DNA from: Humulus lupulus
Lineage: Eukaryota; Streptophyta; Magnoliopsida; Rosales; Cannabaceae
Direction: 5' to 3'
DNA: 64,000 nucleotides
NCBI RefSeq assembly: GCF_963169125.1
Contig: NC_084796.1
Coordinates: 83,163,888 to 83,227,887, forward strand
Within the stretch, counting starts at the first letter, position 1. Each line of letters begins with the position of its first letter. Positions 54,746-64,000 of the stretch are shown here, in pieces. The notes beneath the pieces were generated by a model. It did no database searches. It was not told the DNA's origin and saw only the letters and a program-made list of their open reading frames with translations. The translations under genes and the position numbers were made by a program.

Positions 54746-57667
54746 TGTAACGCCCCAACTTCAGGGACTGTTACGGTGCACATTGCAAACAGTGCTAAAC
54801 TCGATAATCGAGTCATTTGGCCATAAACGTGTAACTAAGTATGATTAGTGGTTTAGGGATTTAAAAATTTCGGTTAGGATATAATGTTTCACTATAACGT
54901 TTACTGTATACATTGGGATCCCAAAAATATAATTTAAAGGTCTATTATAAGAAAATATTTACAACCAGTCGATCTAAGCGACAAAACAGGGTTTAGCCCT
55001 GGTTCCTTTCCTTCAAACCTCGGCCGTGGTGGTCGAGCAGCTGCATATGTACACATCTCCACCTAAGCTCTCCAACTCAAGGATGGTACAGCTTTCTTTT
55101 GCCTTTACCAGCACCACAATAGCACCCGTGAGCCGAAGCCCAGCAAGAAAACTCAATATGCTCATGAACATTCATATCATAATATCAAATCATATCTGGC
55201 ATGCCTAGCAAACATAACTTTATTCAAGCATGCAAATGAATTCCGACAATGTTGGGGTATCCAGGAAAAGAAATCCTGCCCTTCTGATTGGATGAATATC
55301 AAGTCAATCCTAATCAGATGAGTGTTTCAACACTTGAGGTTCTGGTAAACCATGCTTAGTGACCAACAAGTAAGTCACTATGGGGCTCAGCACCCAAAGC
55401 CATGCATATGATGGTCAAAATGATCATACAGAGCTTATAGCTTTGAACAGATGAGTGAATATCATTTTGAGGTTCTGTTAAACCATAATGAGTGACTGTC
55501 AAACAAGTCACTATGGGGCTCGGTGCCCATAGCCGTGTAACGAAACTGTTACCTGGGCTTTCCTGCAATGGCTCTAACCAGATGAGTGACTGATGGGTAG
55601 TCACTAGCTTAAACAGATGAGAGACTGATGGGTAAGTCTCACGGGCTCAACACCCACAACCATATGACTAAATAGTCATCGTGGCTCTAAATGACTAGCC
55701 TTTGGCTAGACAAGCTCTTATAGTATTCATCAAACTTGAGGTCGGTCCGGCATTAATGCTCTTTGAATCATTCAATGCAGATATCGATTAGATCTAATCT
55801 TTATTGGCTTGTGTTGAACACGCTAAGGCCGTCCTGACTTATGAGTCAGCACCGTGTGACCAGTACCACTGCCGAACCTGACTAATGAGTCACAACTTCA
55901 CAGTTGATACTAACACCTTTGCCAATTCTGACTAATGAGTCAGTACCATCCACACGTAAGCATTGCTACCAAACATATGTCATATGTCGAATATTCAAAC
56001 GTAGGGCATTCAGCATGCTTACTTAACACTTGCTAGCATAATTATGATCATGCAAAAACACAGAGACTCAAGCTCTGATCAATCTCACAGTCAATACTCA
56101 TGGCATGCCCTAATCACATGATTCTCGTGCATCACATGCATCACACTTAATCATCTAGCATGCCCCAATAATAACCATATGCAAATGAGCAAGATTTCCA
56201 AGCATTCAATATGCTATCAATGTTTACATTTAAACATCCAACATGCATCAAGAATAACCATGCATGTCACATATGGGGTGCAGTTTTCTTACCTCGGGTT
56301 CGAGCAAGAATTAGTAAAAGAACAACCCTTGAGAACGATCAATCCTTTGGTCCTTTAGCGGTCACCTAGTCAAAACCAAATATGGAATCCCATAAATAAA
56401 ATAAATCATAGAAAGGATTATAATCTAAAACCACACTCCCGGGATCCATCCCACACTCTCGGGACTCTTAATCTACCCAAACGGGGTGAAGGAACCAACC
56501 CCCGAGCCTTAAAAGTCCTCCCAAGCCCGAAAAATAGGTTGCTAGAAAATCCACTAGCACTGGGGCGCTGCCTAGTGGCGCTGGGCCGCTGCCCCAAAGT
56601 CAGAGAGCCCCAAAATCAACCCTGCCTAGCGTTGGGGAGCCAGGAATGGCACTGGGGCGCCATCAGCAAACCATAGAGAATTCTGGTCTTCTCCCCTGTG
56701 ATTTCCCTCTGAAATCAAGTCTCCAAACCAATCCCAAACATCATCAAAACATCAAATTCAACCCCAAAACCTCATCTACATCACACCCTCATCAAAACCC
56801 AAGCAATCTTACACAAGAACTTCCTTCAATTCTCACAATTAACACCTCAAATTCCCAACTGAAAACTAACTTGTAAAATAGGGTAAAGCTTAAGTTCTTG
56901 GATGAAACCTTACCTCAAGTTGGATTTGAGTCCTCTTCAATGATTGAACTAAGTTCCTAAGCTCCAACCTTTGATCTCCTAGCTTGGTTCTTCAAGTTGG
57001 CTTCAAAAATTTCAAAGGATGGAAGAGGAGAAATGGTGTACGGAAAGGAGAGAAGAACTGAAGATGAGGATGCTCTGTTTTGGTCTGAAGGTTTCTACAG
57101 CCTTGAGTTGATATAAATCTTAGGGGTGAAAAGACCATTTTTCCCCTAGGTCAAATAAAGGCTTCTAAAGACTCCCAAGGGTAAAATCATCATTTCCCGC
57201 CTATCTCGTTAATTATAATTAACACCCTCCAATTCCCGTTATTCTCAATATTCTCAAATACCAATAATTCGCATCCTGTTACCCTTTAATTCCCGACAAC
57301 TTTCTAATCATTTAAATATCCCGAGACTCACCCCGAGCCCCGAACTTAATCCCGTTATGACTAGACCAAAAACTTGCATTTCCATGATCGTCTCATGCAG
57401 AATGGCTCGAACCAATCCACATATCATGTGGTATTATTTATAATTCACCCACATGCATGAAAATACACAATCACGCCCTCAATGGTCCAAATTACCAAAA
57501 TGCCCTTATAATTAAAAATGAACCCATATGCATGCATTTATCATCATATAATAATATAATTCACATAAACATGCATATAATCATTAAATATCATAATAAA
57601 TCAATTATGGCCCTCCCGACCTCCTAATCAAGGTCCTAAACCTTATTAGGAAATTTGGGGCATTACA
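54746..57667 (-). mobile_element. Solo LTR of a Tekay-type chromovirus inserted in copia gag
   Basis: Plus ends TGTAACGCCCC and ...GGGGCATTACA with exact TSD TTTGG (54741-54745, 57668-57672). 2922 bp. A minus-strand TATA-like 'gatttatatc' lies at about 57110-57119. A GGCGCTGGGCCGCT word block is at 56555-56665. 'gactaatgagtcag'-type repeats lie at 55835-55940, and repeated 'tgagtgactgatgggtaagtc'-like units at 55360-55640. ORFs 55026-55208, 55356-55604 and 56646-56876 show no domain. Confidence 0.93.
55360..55645. repeat. Short tandem-like units within the solo LTR
   Basis: Units with 'gtcactatggggctcagcaccca' (near 55375, 55510 and, changed, 55640) and 'agatgagtgactgatgggtaagtc' (near 55575 and 55615) recur at irregular spacing. 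Confidence 0.6.
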
Positions 57668-57672
57668 TTTGG

Positions 57673-58810
57673 CCAACAATTTGATAAGTGTAGACATGAT
57701 GCTACTAGAAGCTTCATGAATATGAAAATAAAGAAAAATGTTTTTGTCAGCGAACATGTCCTAGATATGATAAACATATTGCACGATGCAGAAATCCATG
57801 GTGCGACCATTGATGAGAGAACTCAAGTAAGTGTGATACTTGAATCTCTCACACCAGCTTTTGCGGCATTCACTACCAACTATGTTATGATCAAGTTGTA
57901 GTATAATATGACCCAACTGCTGAATGAGTTGCAAAATTTTGAATCTCTAAACAAAAGCTCGACTAAGGTTGAGGAGGAAAATGTTGCTGAAACCAAAACT
58001 ACCACTTCAAATGGTAACAAAAGGAAGAGGAATGGTGGCCAAGGAAAGGACAAGAAAAAGGAAAAACAACAAGAGAACACAAACAAGTCTTCCAATAAGA
58101 ATAATTATTCAAAGAACTCCGAAAAGAAGGCACCAAAAGGGGCATTCTTTCATTGTGGAGTTGACGGTCATTGGAAAAGGAATTGTCCTAAGTACCTGGG
58201 TGAACTAAAAGACAAAAAGAAGGGTAAATTTGATTTACTTGTTTTAGAATTTTCTTTAGTTGAAGGTGATTTTTCATCTTGGATAGTTGATTCCGAAGCC
58301 ACTAACAATGTTTGTTTTTCTTCACAGATTCTTAATAATTCAAGGAAGTTGGCTCATGGAGAGGTGACCATGAGAGTTGGAAGTGGTCAGGAGATCTCGG
58401 CAGATGAAGTTGGAAAAACTCACCTAGATTTTGATAATAATGAAATTATTGTGTTGGACGACGATGTTTATTTTATTCCTGGATTTACTAGAAATTTAAT
58501 TTCCTTATCAAAATTTCATGAACATGGTTTTAATGTTTCTTTTAATAATAATTCGATTGTTATTTAGAAATATGGTTTTGACATTTTTTCTACTAAGTCT
58601 AAAGGTGGACTTTACAAGTTAGAGCCCAATGTCGAGCATGTTTATAGTTATGAATGATTTAAAACTGCAAATCCTAAATCTATTGAAAGAAAAAAGGCAG
58701 ATTCTGATAGTGAAACATATCTTTGGCATTTGATATTGGCACATATTGGTCTAGACAGAATTAACAGACTAACAAAGGATGGTCCTTTAAGAGAACTATC
58801 TATTGGTTCT
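57673..58810 (+). pseudogene. Copia gag C-terminus, zinc knuckle, protease and GAG-pre-integrase start
   Basis: Continues gag in register: VILESLTPAFAAFTTNYVMI, a K/N-rich linker, then the knuckle FFHCGVDGHWKRNC, whose first Cys is Phe. Protease SSWIVDSEATNNVCFS has Glu in place of Gly in the DSGA active site. GFTRNLISLSKFHEHGF and LWHLILAHIGLDRINRL belong to the protease end and GAG-pre-integrase. In-frame stops are at 57899 (TAG), 58565 (TAG) and 58655 (TGA). Cut at the GTTCT target, 58810. Confidence 0.88.
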
Positions 58811-60344
58811 TGTTGTGCAAAAATTAATGTGAGTGCAAGTGTACACTGTCAACACATAATAAGGTGATAAGAACCCAATATCGTATCCACAAAGATTATT
58901 TTTAAGCTTAAAATTGTGAAATTAAAGTTTAGCAAAATGATAGAAAATAAAAGAACCAAACTCAAATTAAATTGGAAGTTGATTTTTATATGCAATTAAA
59001 AATAACTAACAGCTGAATTTAAAATCTAAATTAATGGGATGCAATATGAAAATCAGTTGATAATGAAATGGTAAGCTAGGATAATTAATTCCCCTATTAT
59101 GCAATTACTGGAAACAATGCTATGAAAATGCTGTGGCACACTGACAGTTTACTAATCAAGAATTCTAATCAAGTCCATAAGTTTCTATCGAAATCAAATG
59201 GGTTTAACTCTCTAATTAAATTACTTATATCTAAGCTAATTTAATTTCAAGAATTTCATATCAAGCACCAATTCTATTAGATTATGCCAGGCAAAGATAT
59301 ATGTCTATACCCTCACAAAATTAAAATCAAAGAAATTAATGTTGCACCATTCAAGTCTTTTGTCCAATAATTATAATCCTTTTCAGCAATCTTAATTATT
59401 TCAATCATTTACTAAAGGTGATCAAGCAATAGTAAATATTAAGCATGAAAATTACTTGAATGAATAAACCTCAATTAGCATTAAGTATCAATAGCAAAGT
59501 TCCACAATTGCATAACAAAGTTTCTTAATTATCCTAACTTTAAGAGAATTAGTTCATAACTTTAAACACAAAATAACCCAACTTATAATCACCCACAATC
59601 AAAATAAATGCAAGAAAGAATTAAGATTCAAGAGACAAGGGAAAGAAAAACAAGCCAAGAATATTATGGAGTGTCACCCAAATAACCCTTCTCTTTTTAT
59701 ATTCTTCCGTAGAATCCTCTCTCTCTTTCATTCTTTCCTCTTTTAATGGCTGCCAAAATGGGTATTCTTCTCTTGCACAGGCGGCTGCCCCTTGTTTCTG
59801 TCTATCCAGCCGTATATCCAAATTGGAAAAGAAGACCACTCTTTTCTCTAGGTCACTTCCTCCTCTATGGGTCACGTGGGACTCTTTTTTTCTTTTTAAT
59901 TCCTTTTTTGGTCCTCTTTTCCATAAATGGGTCCAAGGCAAAATGAAGCCCAATAATCAGTTATCTATTTATCATACAACCCAATTTAAATAATCCCCAA
60001 AGTGAGCTGGAGAATTAAATGGTAGCTTCCATGTGGGTCATCCAAGTAGATTGGTTGGCAAAACGCAATGATGCTGCAATTCTGCAGCATTCCCTCCTGC
60101 TGAAACCATTTAAAGCTTCAATTTCTTTCTAAATGACCAAAATTCTACCAACCACCTGCCAAGGCAAAATTTTACAGTTTATGGTATATTTTTCCAGCAA
60201 TATATTAATATTTAATATTATCTTATTATATTTAAGATATTACAAAATGAAAATAAAGACACTACAAAACACCCTAAACCACTATTTCTTGATAAAATTA
60301 TAAGTTTAAAAGCATAAAAATAACTCTAATTCCTAGAGTTATTA
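58811..60344 (-). mobile_element. Solo LTR of an Athila-like element
   Basis: 1534 bp with exact TSD GTTCT (58806-58810, 60345-60349). On minus it starts TAATAACTCTAGGAATTAGAGTT (TG mutated to TA), resembling the TGACAACTC...ATAGAGTTATTTT start at 26970, and ends ...TTTTTGCACAACA. A TATA-like 'aatataaaaag' on minus lies at 59695-59704. Copia coding resumes exactly after the TSD. ORFs at 59621-59953 and 59746-59946 are LTR sequence without a domain. Confidence 0.85.
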
Positions 60345-60349
60345 GTTCT

Positions 60350-60382
60350 CTCCCAGTCTGTGAATCCTGCCTAGAAGGCAAA
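60350..60382 (+). pseudogene. Copia GAG-pre-integrase end
   Basis: Eleven codons (LPVCESCLEGK) in register with 58810. This is the conserved C..C motif that follows the GAG-pre-integrase HHCC region. GCAAA (60378-60382) is the probable TSD of the next insertion. The rest of pol is not in the window. Confidence 0.8.
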
Positions 60383-62275
60383 TGTAATGACCCAACTATT
60401 TCTAAGACTTAGATCATTAAACCTCCTAGACATAACTACTACTTTGAAGAGAACATGCATAAGAAAAATTCATAACTTTATTGAAAAACTTTAAAATAAT
60501 ATTTGCAATACATAAATGAGCTCATTGTTTTAAAATAAAACATAACTTTAAATGAAATTGTTTACAAAGCTAAATGCGGAAAATACATAAAAACGTAATT
60601 TAAAGAGACTAAAAAAAATAACGTCATCCTCGAATCGACACGCAGCCCATCCACTCCATTCACCTCAACACACATGACAAGCTTCCAAGAATCCTTCCGC
60701 CTTTGTATCTATTTTCCTGCATCACACTAAAAGTAAAGGAGTGAGCCTAATGTCCAGCAAGGAAAATCTACTAACAACATAAAACATATACATAAAATTA
60801 TATCATAAACATATACTAGAAACATATACTATAATACTACAATGGCCATTATACTACTTGGGGCTTGTTAACTAAGCAAGTCATATGCCCAATAGATTTG
60901 TGGGGCTTGCTAGCCAAGCAAGTCATATGCCCATAAGTTATTAGGGCTTGCTAGCTAGACAAGTCATATGCCCAAGGTCTATAAATATACTATACATAAT
61001 GTAATATAAGATAGCATAACATAAGATAACATAAGATAGCATAACATATCATATAAACATATAAAATTCTATCCTATTTTCCTTACCAAAACCGGGATAT
61101 TCGAGAACTAATGTGGGACTTGGAACACTCCTAAAACAAACAATCAAAATGGTGAGTATTTCTAAAGGGTAAAGAATAATTGTGGAAACTAAACCTTCAA
61201 GACAAAACTTACCAAGGAAGATCTTTAAGTTTCAAGAACCTAATAAAAAACCAATATCAAAAGTTAGGATCTGAATAAAAGGAAGTAAAGAAAACTAAAG
61301 AGTTTTGGAGAACTGGACTTAAAGAATAAGAGTACCTTAGTTTACCTTAAGGATTGGTCTAAGTTCAATACCGAAATACACTAATCCTCGCTTCCTAAGT
61401 ATTTTATAAAGCTTAAGAATGGCAAAGCTTTTTCCCAACCCAAGTGTTTATCACTCTATGGAATTACTAGCACCTTGGAGTCTTTGATCACAGCTTGAAG
61501 AGTGAGTGGATGGGCTGGGTACTAGGTCCTATTTATAGAGGTAAGGAGTAAAACTAACCTTATTTTGATTTAAATAAAATAATGAATAATAATTGAATAT
61601 ATTTTAATATTCGCAAATCAGAGGCTGAAGACTTGGTCAAAACTATTCAGGGGTAGGTCTATGTAGTTAAGGTTTAATTTTAAAATTGGAAAAGAAAATA
61701 ATAAAAAAAAATTGCTAAGGGCGATATATCGCCCCTATGTGGCAATATATCGGCTCTGCCCTAATCCCGAGCCTCCATTCGTACGATCGTGCAACGTCAA
61801 CGTGTTTTCCGTATCCTTCATCAGGTGATATATCGGCTCCTAGATGCAATATATCGGCATACGTGAATATTTTAAACACCTAATTGCAATTTTTTGAGCA
61901 TAATTAAGGTTGGATAACTGCTTTGATTGAGTCAAAATACGACCCTAACAGTTTCTGGTAGGTGCTAAGGCTGCTATTTCTTTATTTAATCATTAAAATA
62001 CTTAATTCCTTAACAATCATGCTTATGACAAGTGTCATGTTCTTATTGGCTCTATTTAAACCTTAAGTTATAATAAATAATATATCTAGAACCAACAATA
62101 TTAATCAAAACTTATGTTATAATTAATATTCTTAAACAATAGGTTAAACTTATAAAATCCATAACTATTGCTAGGAGTTTCCAACTAAGTCCCAGTTTGA
62201 ACCAAAATCCACGAAATCTAAAGTACTGCAAATACTACTAGCGAGCTAACTAAGTAAACATTCGAGGACTCTACA
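60383..62275 (-). repeat. 3' LTR of the right-hand chromovirus
   Basis: Plus ends TGTAATGACCC and ...AGGACTCTACA. A minus TATA CTATAAAT lies at about 61530-61539. Three 'ggcttg.tagc.a..caagtcatatgccca' units are at 60860-60975. A block of ATATATCG words with the palindrome GGGCGATATATCGCCC (61719-61734) lies at 61715-61862, upstream of the TATA box. Confidence 0.9.
60860..60975. repeat. Three tandem-like 45-55 bp units in the LTR
   Basis: 'ggggcttgttaactaagcaagtcatatgcccaa' type units begin near 60859, 60901 and 60947. Confidence 0.75.
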
Positions 62276-62290
62276 ATTCTCCCCCCCTAC
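62276..62290 (-). promoter_or_regulatory. Polypurine tract of the right-hand chromovirus
   Basis: Minus 'gtagggggggagaat' directly precedes the LTR start TGTAGAGTCC. Confidence 0.9.
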
Positions 62291-62294
62291 AAAG

Positions 62295-62312
62295 AATTTC
62301 ATCCCCGAAATT
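62295..62312 (-). other. Stem-loop just upstream of the PPT (GGGA loop)
   Basis: Minus 'aatttc-g-GGGA-t-gaaatt': 6 Watson-Crick pairs plus a closing G-U pair around a purine tetraloop, 4 bases from the PPT. The same layout as 24870-24887. Confidence 0.65.
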
Positions 62313-62374
62313 TACTTACCAAAAAATTCCGGATACTGAGGTTCCATGTCCTACTCCAACTCCCACGTTACCTC

Positions 62375-63765
62375 TCATTCAGAACTATTTCTCCATAGGA
62401 ATTTGACCATCAGAATACTCTTAGACCATAATTCCTTCATCCCTCCATCTAGGATGCTAACCGGATGTTCATCGTAGCTCAAGTCTTTCTGGAGTGCTAT
62501 CGTATCATACTTGAGGAGGTGAGATGGGTCTGACACATATATACGCATCATCGAGATGTGGAACACATTGTGACTATCTGCTAGTGCTGGCGGTAAGGCT
62601 AATCTATATGCAACTACTCCCACCTTGTCCAATATCTCAAAAGGACCTATAAACCGAGGACTAAGCTTTCCTTTCTTCCTAAACCGCTTCACACCTTTCA
62701 TAGGAGATATCTTTAGGAAGACTTGATCTCCAACTTTGAATTCCACATCACGCCGCTTGGCATCTGCATAACTTTTTTGACGGCTTTGAGCAGCGAGCAT
62801 ACATTTTTTAATCAGTGCTACTGCTTCCGGAGCTTCTCTAACAGCTTCGTGTCCAAGTAGTTGCCTTTCTCCTACCTCGTCCCAATGTAATGGCGATCGA
62901 CACCTCCTTCCATAAAGTAGCTCGTAAGGTGCCATCCCAATCGTTGATTGGTAGCTATTATTATCGGAGAATTCTATCAGCGGCAAGTACTTACTCCATG
63001 ATCCTCCGAAATCAAGTACACAAGTGCGCAACATATCTTCTAAAATCTGTATGGTATGCTCAGATTGACCGTTTGTTTAAGGATTAAATGTTGTACTAAG
63101 ACTTAACTTGGTACCCACGGCTTGCTGCAAACTTCCCCAAAATCTTGATGTAAACACCGATCCTCTATCATATACTATTGTTTTAGGGATTCCATAAAGT
63201 ACTATTTCTTGAACATAAACGTCTGCGTATTGATCTGCTGTGAACGTAGTTTTGACAGGCAGGAAATGAGCTGACTTGGTTAGTCTATCTACTACTACCC
63301 AAGCCGAGTCGTACTGCTTATTTGTTCGTGGATGTTCCGTCACAAAGTCCATGGCTATATCATTCCATTTCCATTATGGAATGCTAAGCGATTGTAATAA
63401 GCCTACAAGTCATTGATGCTCTGCTTTACTTGCTGGCATACTAAGCATTTAGACACATACTCCGCTATATCCTTCTTCATTCCTAGCCACCAATACAGTG
63501 CTTTAAGATCGTGAGTCATCTTGGTCGACCCTGGGTGAACTGAGTATGGAGTATTGTGTGCTTCTTCTAAGATCTTCATCTTAATCCCTTGATCATTTGG
63601 AATGCATACCCGATCCTTATATCTCAATAATCCTTGACCTGATATTGAGAAATCTGTGGCCTTTCCTTCTTTAACTGCATCCATATGTACTACTAATAAG
63701 TCATCATGCCCTTGCCCAATCTGTATCTCTTCTAACAGACTTGACTGTATGGACAAGTTAGCCAA
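62375..63765 (-). pseudogene. Integrase and C-terminal domain of the right-hand chromovirus
   Basis: HHCC region (63403-63765): YSVHPGSTKMTHDLKALYWW and CLVCQQVK. Core (63077-63352): MDFVTEHPRTNKQYDSAWVV, IVYDRGSVFTSRFW (second D) and STTFNP, then a stop at 63076. TNGQSEHTIQILEDML (E) follows in the next frame. C-terminal part (62375-63034): MAPYELLYGRRCRSPLHWDE, GPFEILDKVGVVAYRLALP and a chromodomain start LMVKFLWRNSSE that stops early, removing most of the chromodomain. A stop and frame break near 63400 also separate zinc region and core. Confidence 0.88.
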
Positions 63766-64000
63766 TTTACCAATGACTAATTCTATTCCAACATTGATCA
63801 GCTCCTGCTATAGTGGCTTTTTTATTCCAGTTAATGCTGCTAGACATCCATAACCTTTCATACTTAGCGCATCTACAACTATGTTTGCTTTCCCAGGGTG
63901 GTATAAGATTTTGCAGTCATAATCCTTCACTAACTCTAACCACCTGCGCTGCCTCATGTTGAGCTCCTTCTGAGTAAAGAAATACTTTAAGCTTTTGTGT
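63766..64000 (-). pseudogene. RNase H end and linker of the right-hand chromovirus (cut by window edge)
   Basis: Minus-strand reading at the edge gives the 'HKSLKYFF' area followed by [23 protein letters not shown], the usual RNase H C-terminus, then a stop at about 63809 before the linker leading to integrase. Confidence 0.8.

Larger units (their letters stand above)
42852..60382 (+). mobile_element. Copia element with four insertions (5' LTR, leader, gag, protease, GAG-pre-integrase)
   Basis: Plus-strand Ty1/copia. The 5' LTR is in two parts (42852-43596, 51243-52561), then primer site, a long leader, gag from 54435, knuckle, protease and GAG-pre-integrase up to 60382, where a chromovirus enters. 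Integrase, RT and the 3' LTR must lie right of the window or be lost. Apart from the inserts, the gag-to-GAG-pre-integrase frame is continuous except for three nonsense codons (57899, 58565, 58655), so decay is mild. Confidence 0.85.
60383..64000 (-). mobile_element. Tekay-type chromovirus, 3' part (runs off the window)
   Basis: Minus-strand element with the 3' LTR at 60383-62275, then PPT, hairpin, integrase and RNase H up to the window edge. Similar in layout to the element at 22730-37021 but with a clearly different LTR. It sits in the copia GAG-pre-integrase. Confidence 0.9.

Noticed and set aside
59621..59953. 110-codon minus ORF rich in Lys/Glu
   Set aside because: It lies wholly within the solo LTR 58811-60344 and spans its TATA region; no homology recognised.
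1..64000. Search for host genes, tRNA, rRNA, or a defence or biosynthetic gene cluster
   Set aside because: Reading both strands gave only retrotransposon domains. No cloverleaf with A and B boxes, no rRNA segment and no non-transposon protein family could be supported. Unassigned AT-rich stretches could still hide short exons I cannot detect by eye.

Overview
This window is plant nuclear DNA, most likely from a eudicot. It is AT-rich, contains no convincing intact host gene, and is built almost entirely from LTR retrotransposons inserted into one another. Both superfamilies are present. Ty1/copia shows UBN2-type gag, a CCHC knuckle, aspartic protease and GAG-pre-integrase. Ty3/gypsy is present as three types: chromoviruses with a Tekay-like C-terminal chromodomain and initiator-Met primer site, Athila-type elements with a tRNA-Asp primer site, and Tat-type elements with a second RNase H and an antisense extra ORF. 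The species cannot be named from sequence alone. Every coding region carries stops, frameshifts or deletions, so nothing here looks autonomous.

Left part (1-20.9 kb). Bases 1-524 are the end of a Tekay-type LTR. Bases 525-2255 are the 3' tail, polypurine tract (PPT) and LTR of a plus-strand copia. Bases 2258-8973 are a minus-strand copia split by a 4.5 kb solo LTR (2481-6943); its 5' LTR lies at 8172-8973. That copia abuts a minus-strand Tat gag start (8974-9485), whose LTR (9502-10665) also serves as the 3' LTR of a second Tat body (10666-17.7 kb). This body holds an antisense ORF, integrase, two RNase H domains, an RT remnant, protease and the gag C-terminus. Bases 17.76-20.2 kb are AT-rich DNA with a small MITE-like inverted repeat.

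Central nest (20.9-42.85 kb). I could resolve four insertion levels, each by a 5-bp target-site duplication (TSD). An Athila element (20933-42245, GAGTG) lies in a Tat leader/gag. It contains a chromovirus (22730-37021, AAGCC), which contains a rearranged Athila-like element (26970-32116, AAAAC), which contains a solo LTR (27459-29803, ACTCC).

Right part (42.85-64 kb). A plus-strand copia (5' LTR from about 42852, gag from 54435, GAG-pre-integrase to 60382) has been hit four times: by a deleted gypsy element in its LTR (43597-51237, TAATT), a solo LTR in gag (54746-57667, TTTGG), a solo Athila-like LTR in GAG-pre-integrase (58811-60344, GTTCT), and a chromovirus that runs off the window (60383->64000).

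The most interesting signals are in the non-coding control regions. A stem-loop with a purine tetraloop sits just upstream of the PPT in three elements from two lineages. A seven-copy array of hairpin-forming repeats lies just downstream of one primer site. A different GC-rich palindromic 'word block' occurs in each LTR family. A decayed extra ORF lies upstream of one gag. I see no non-transposon gene system.
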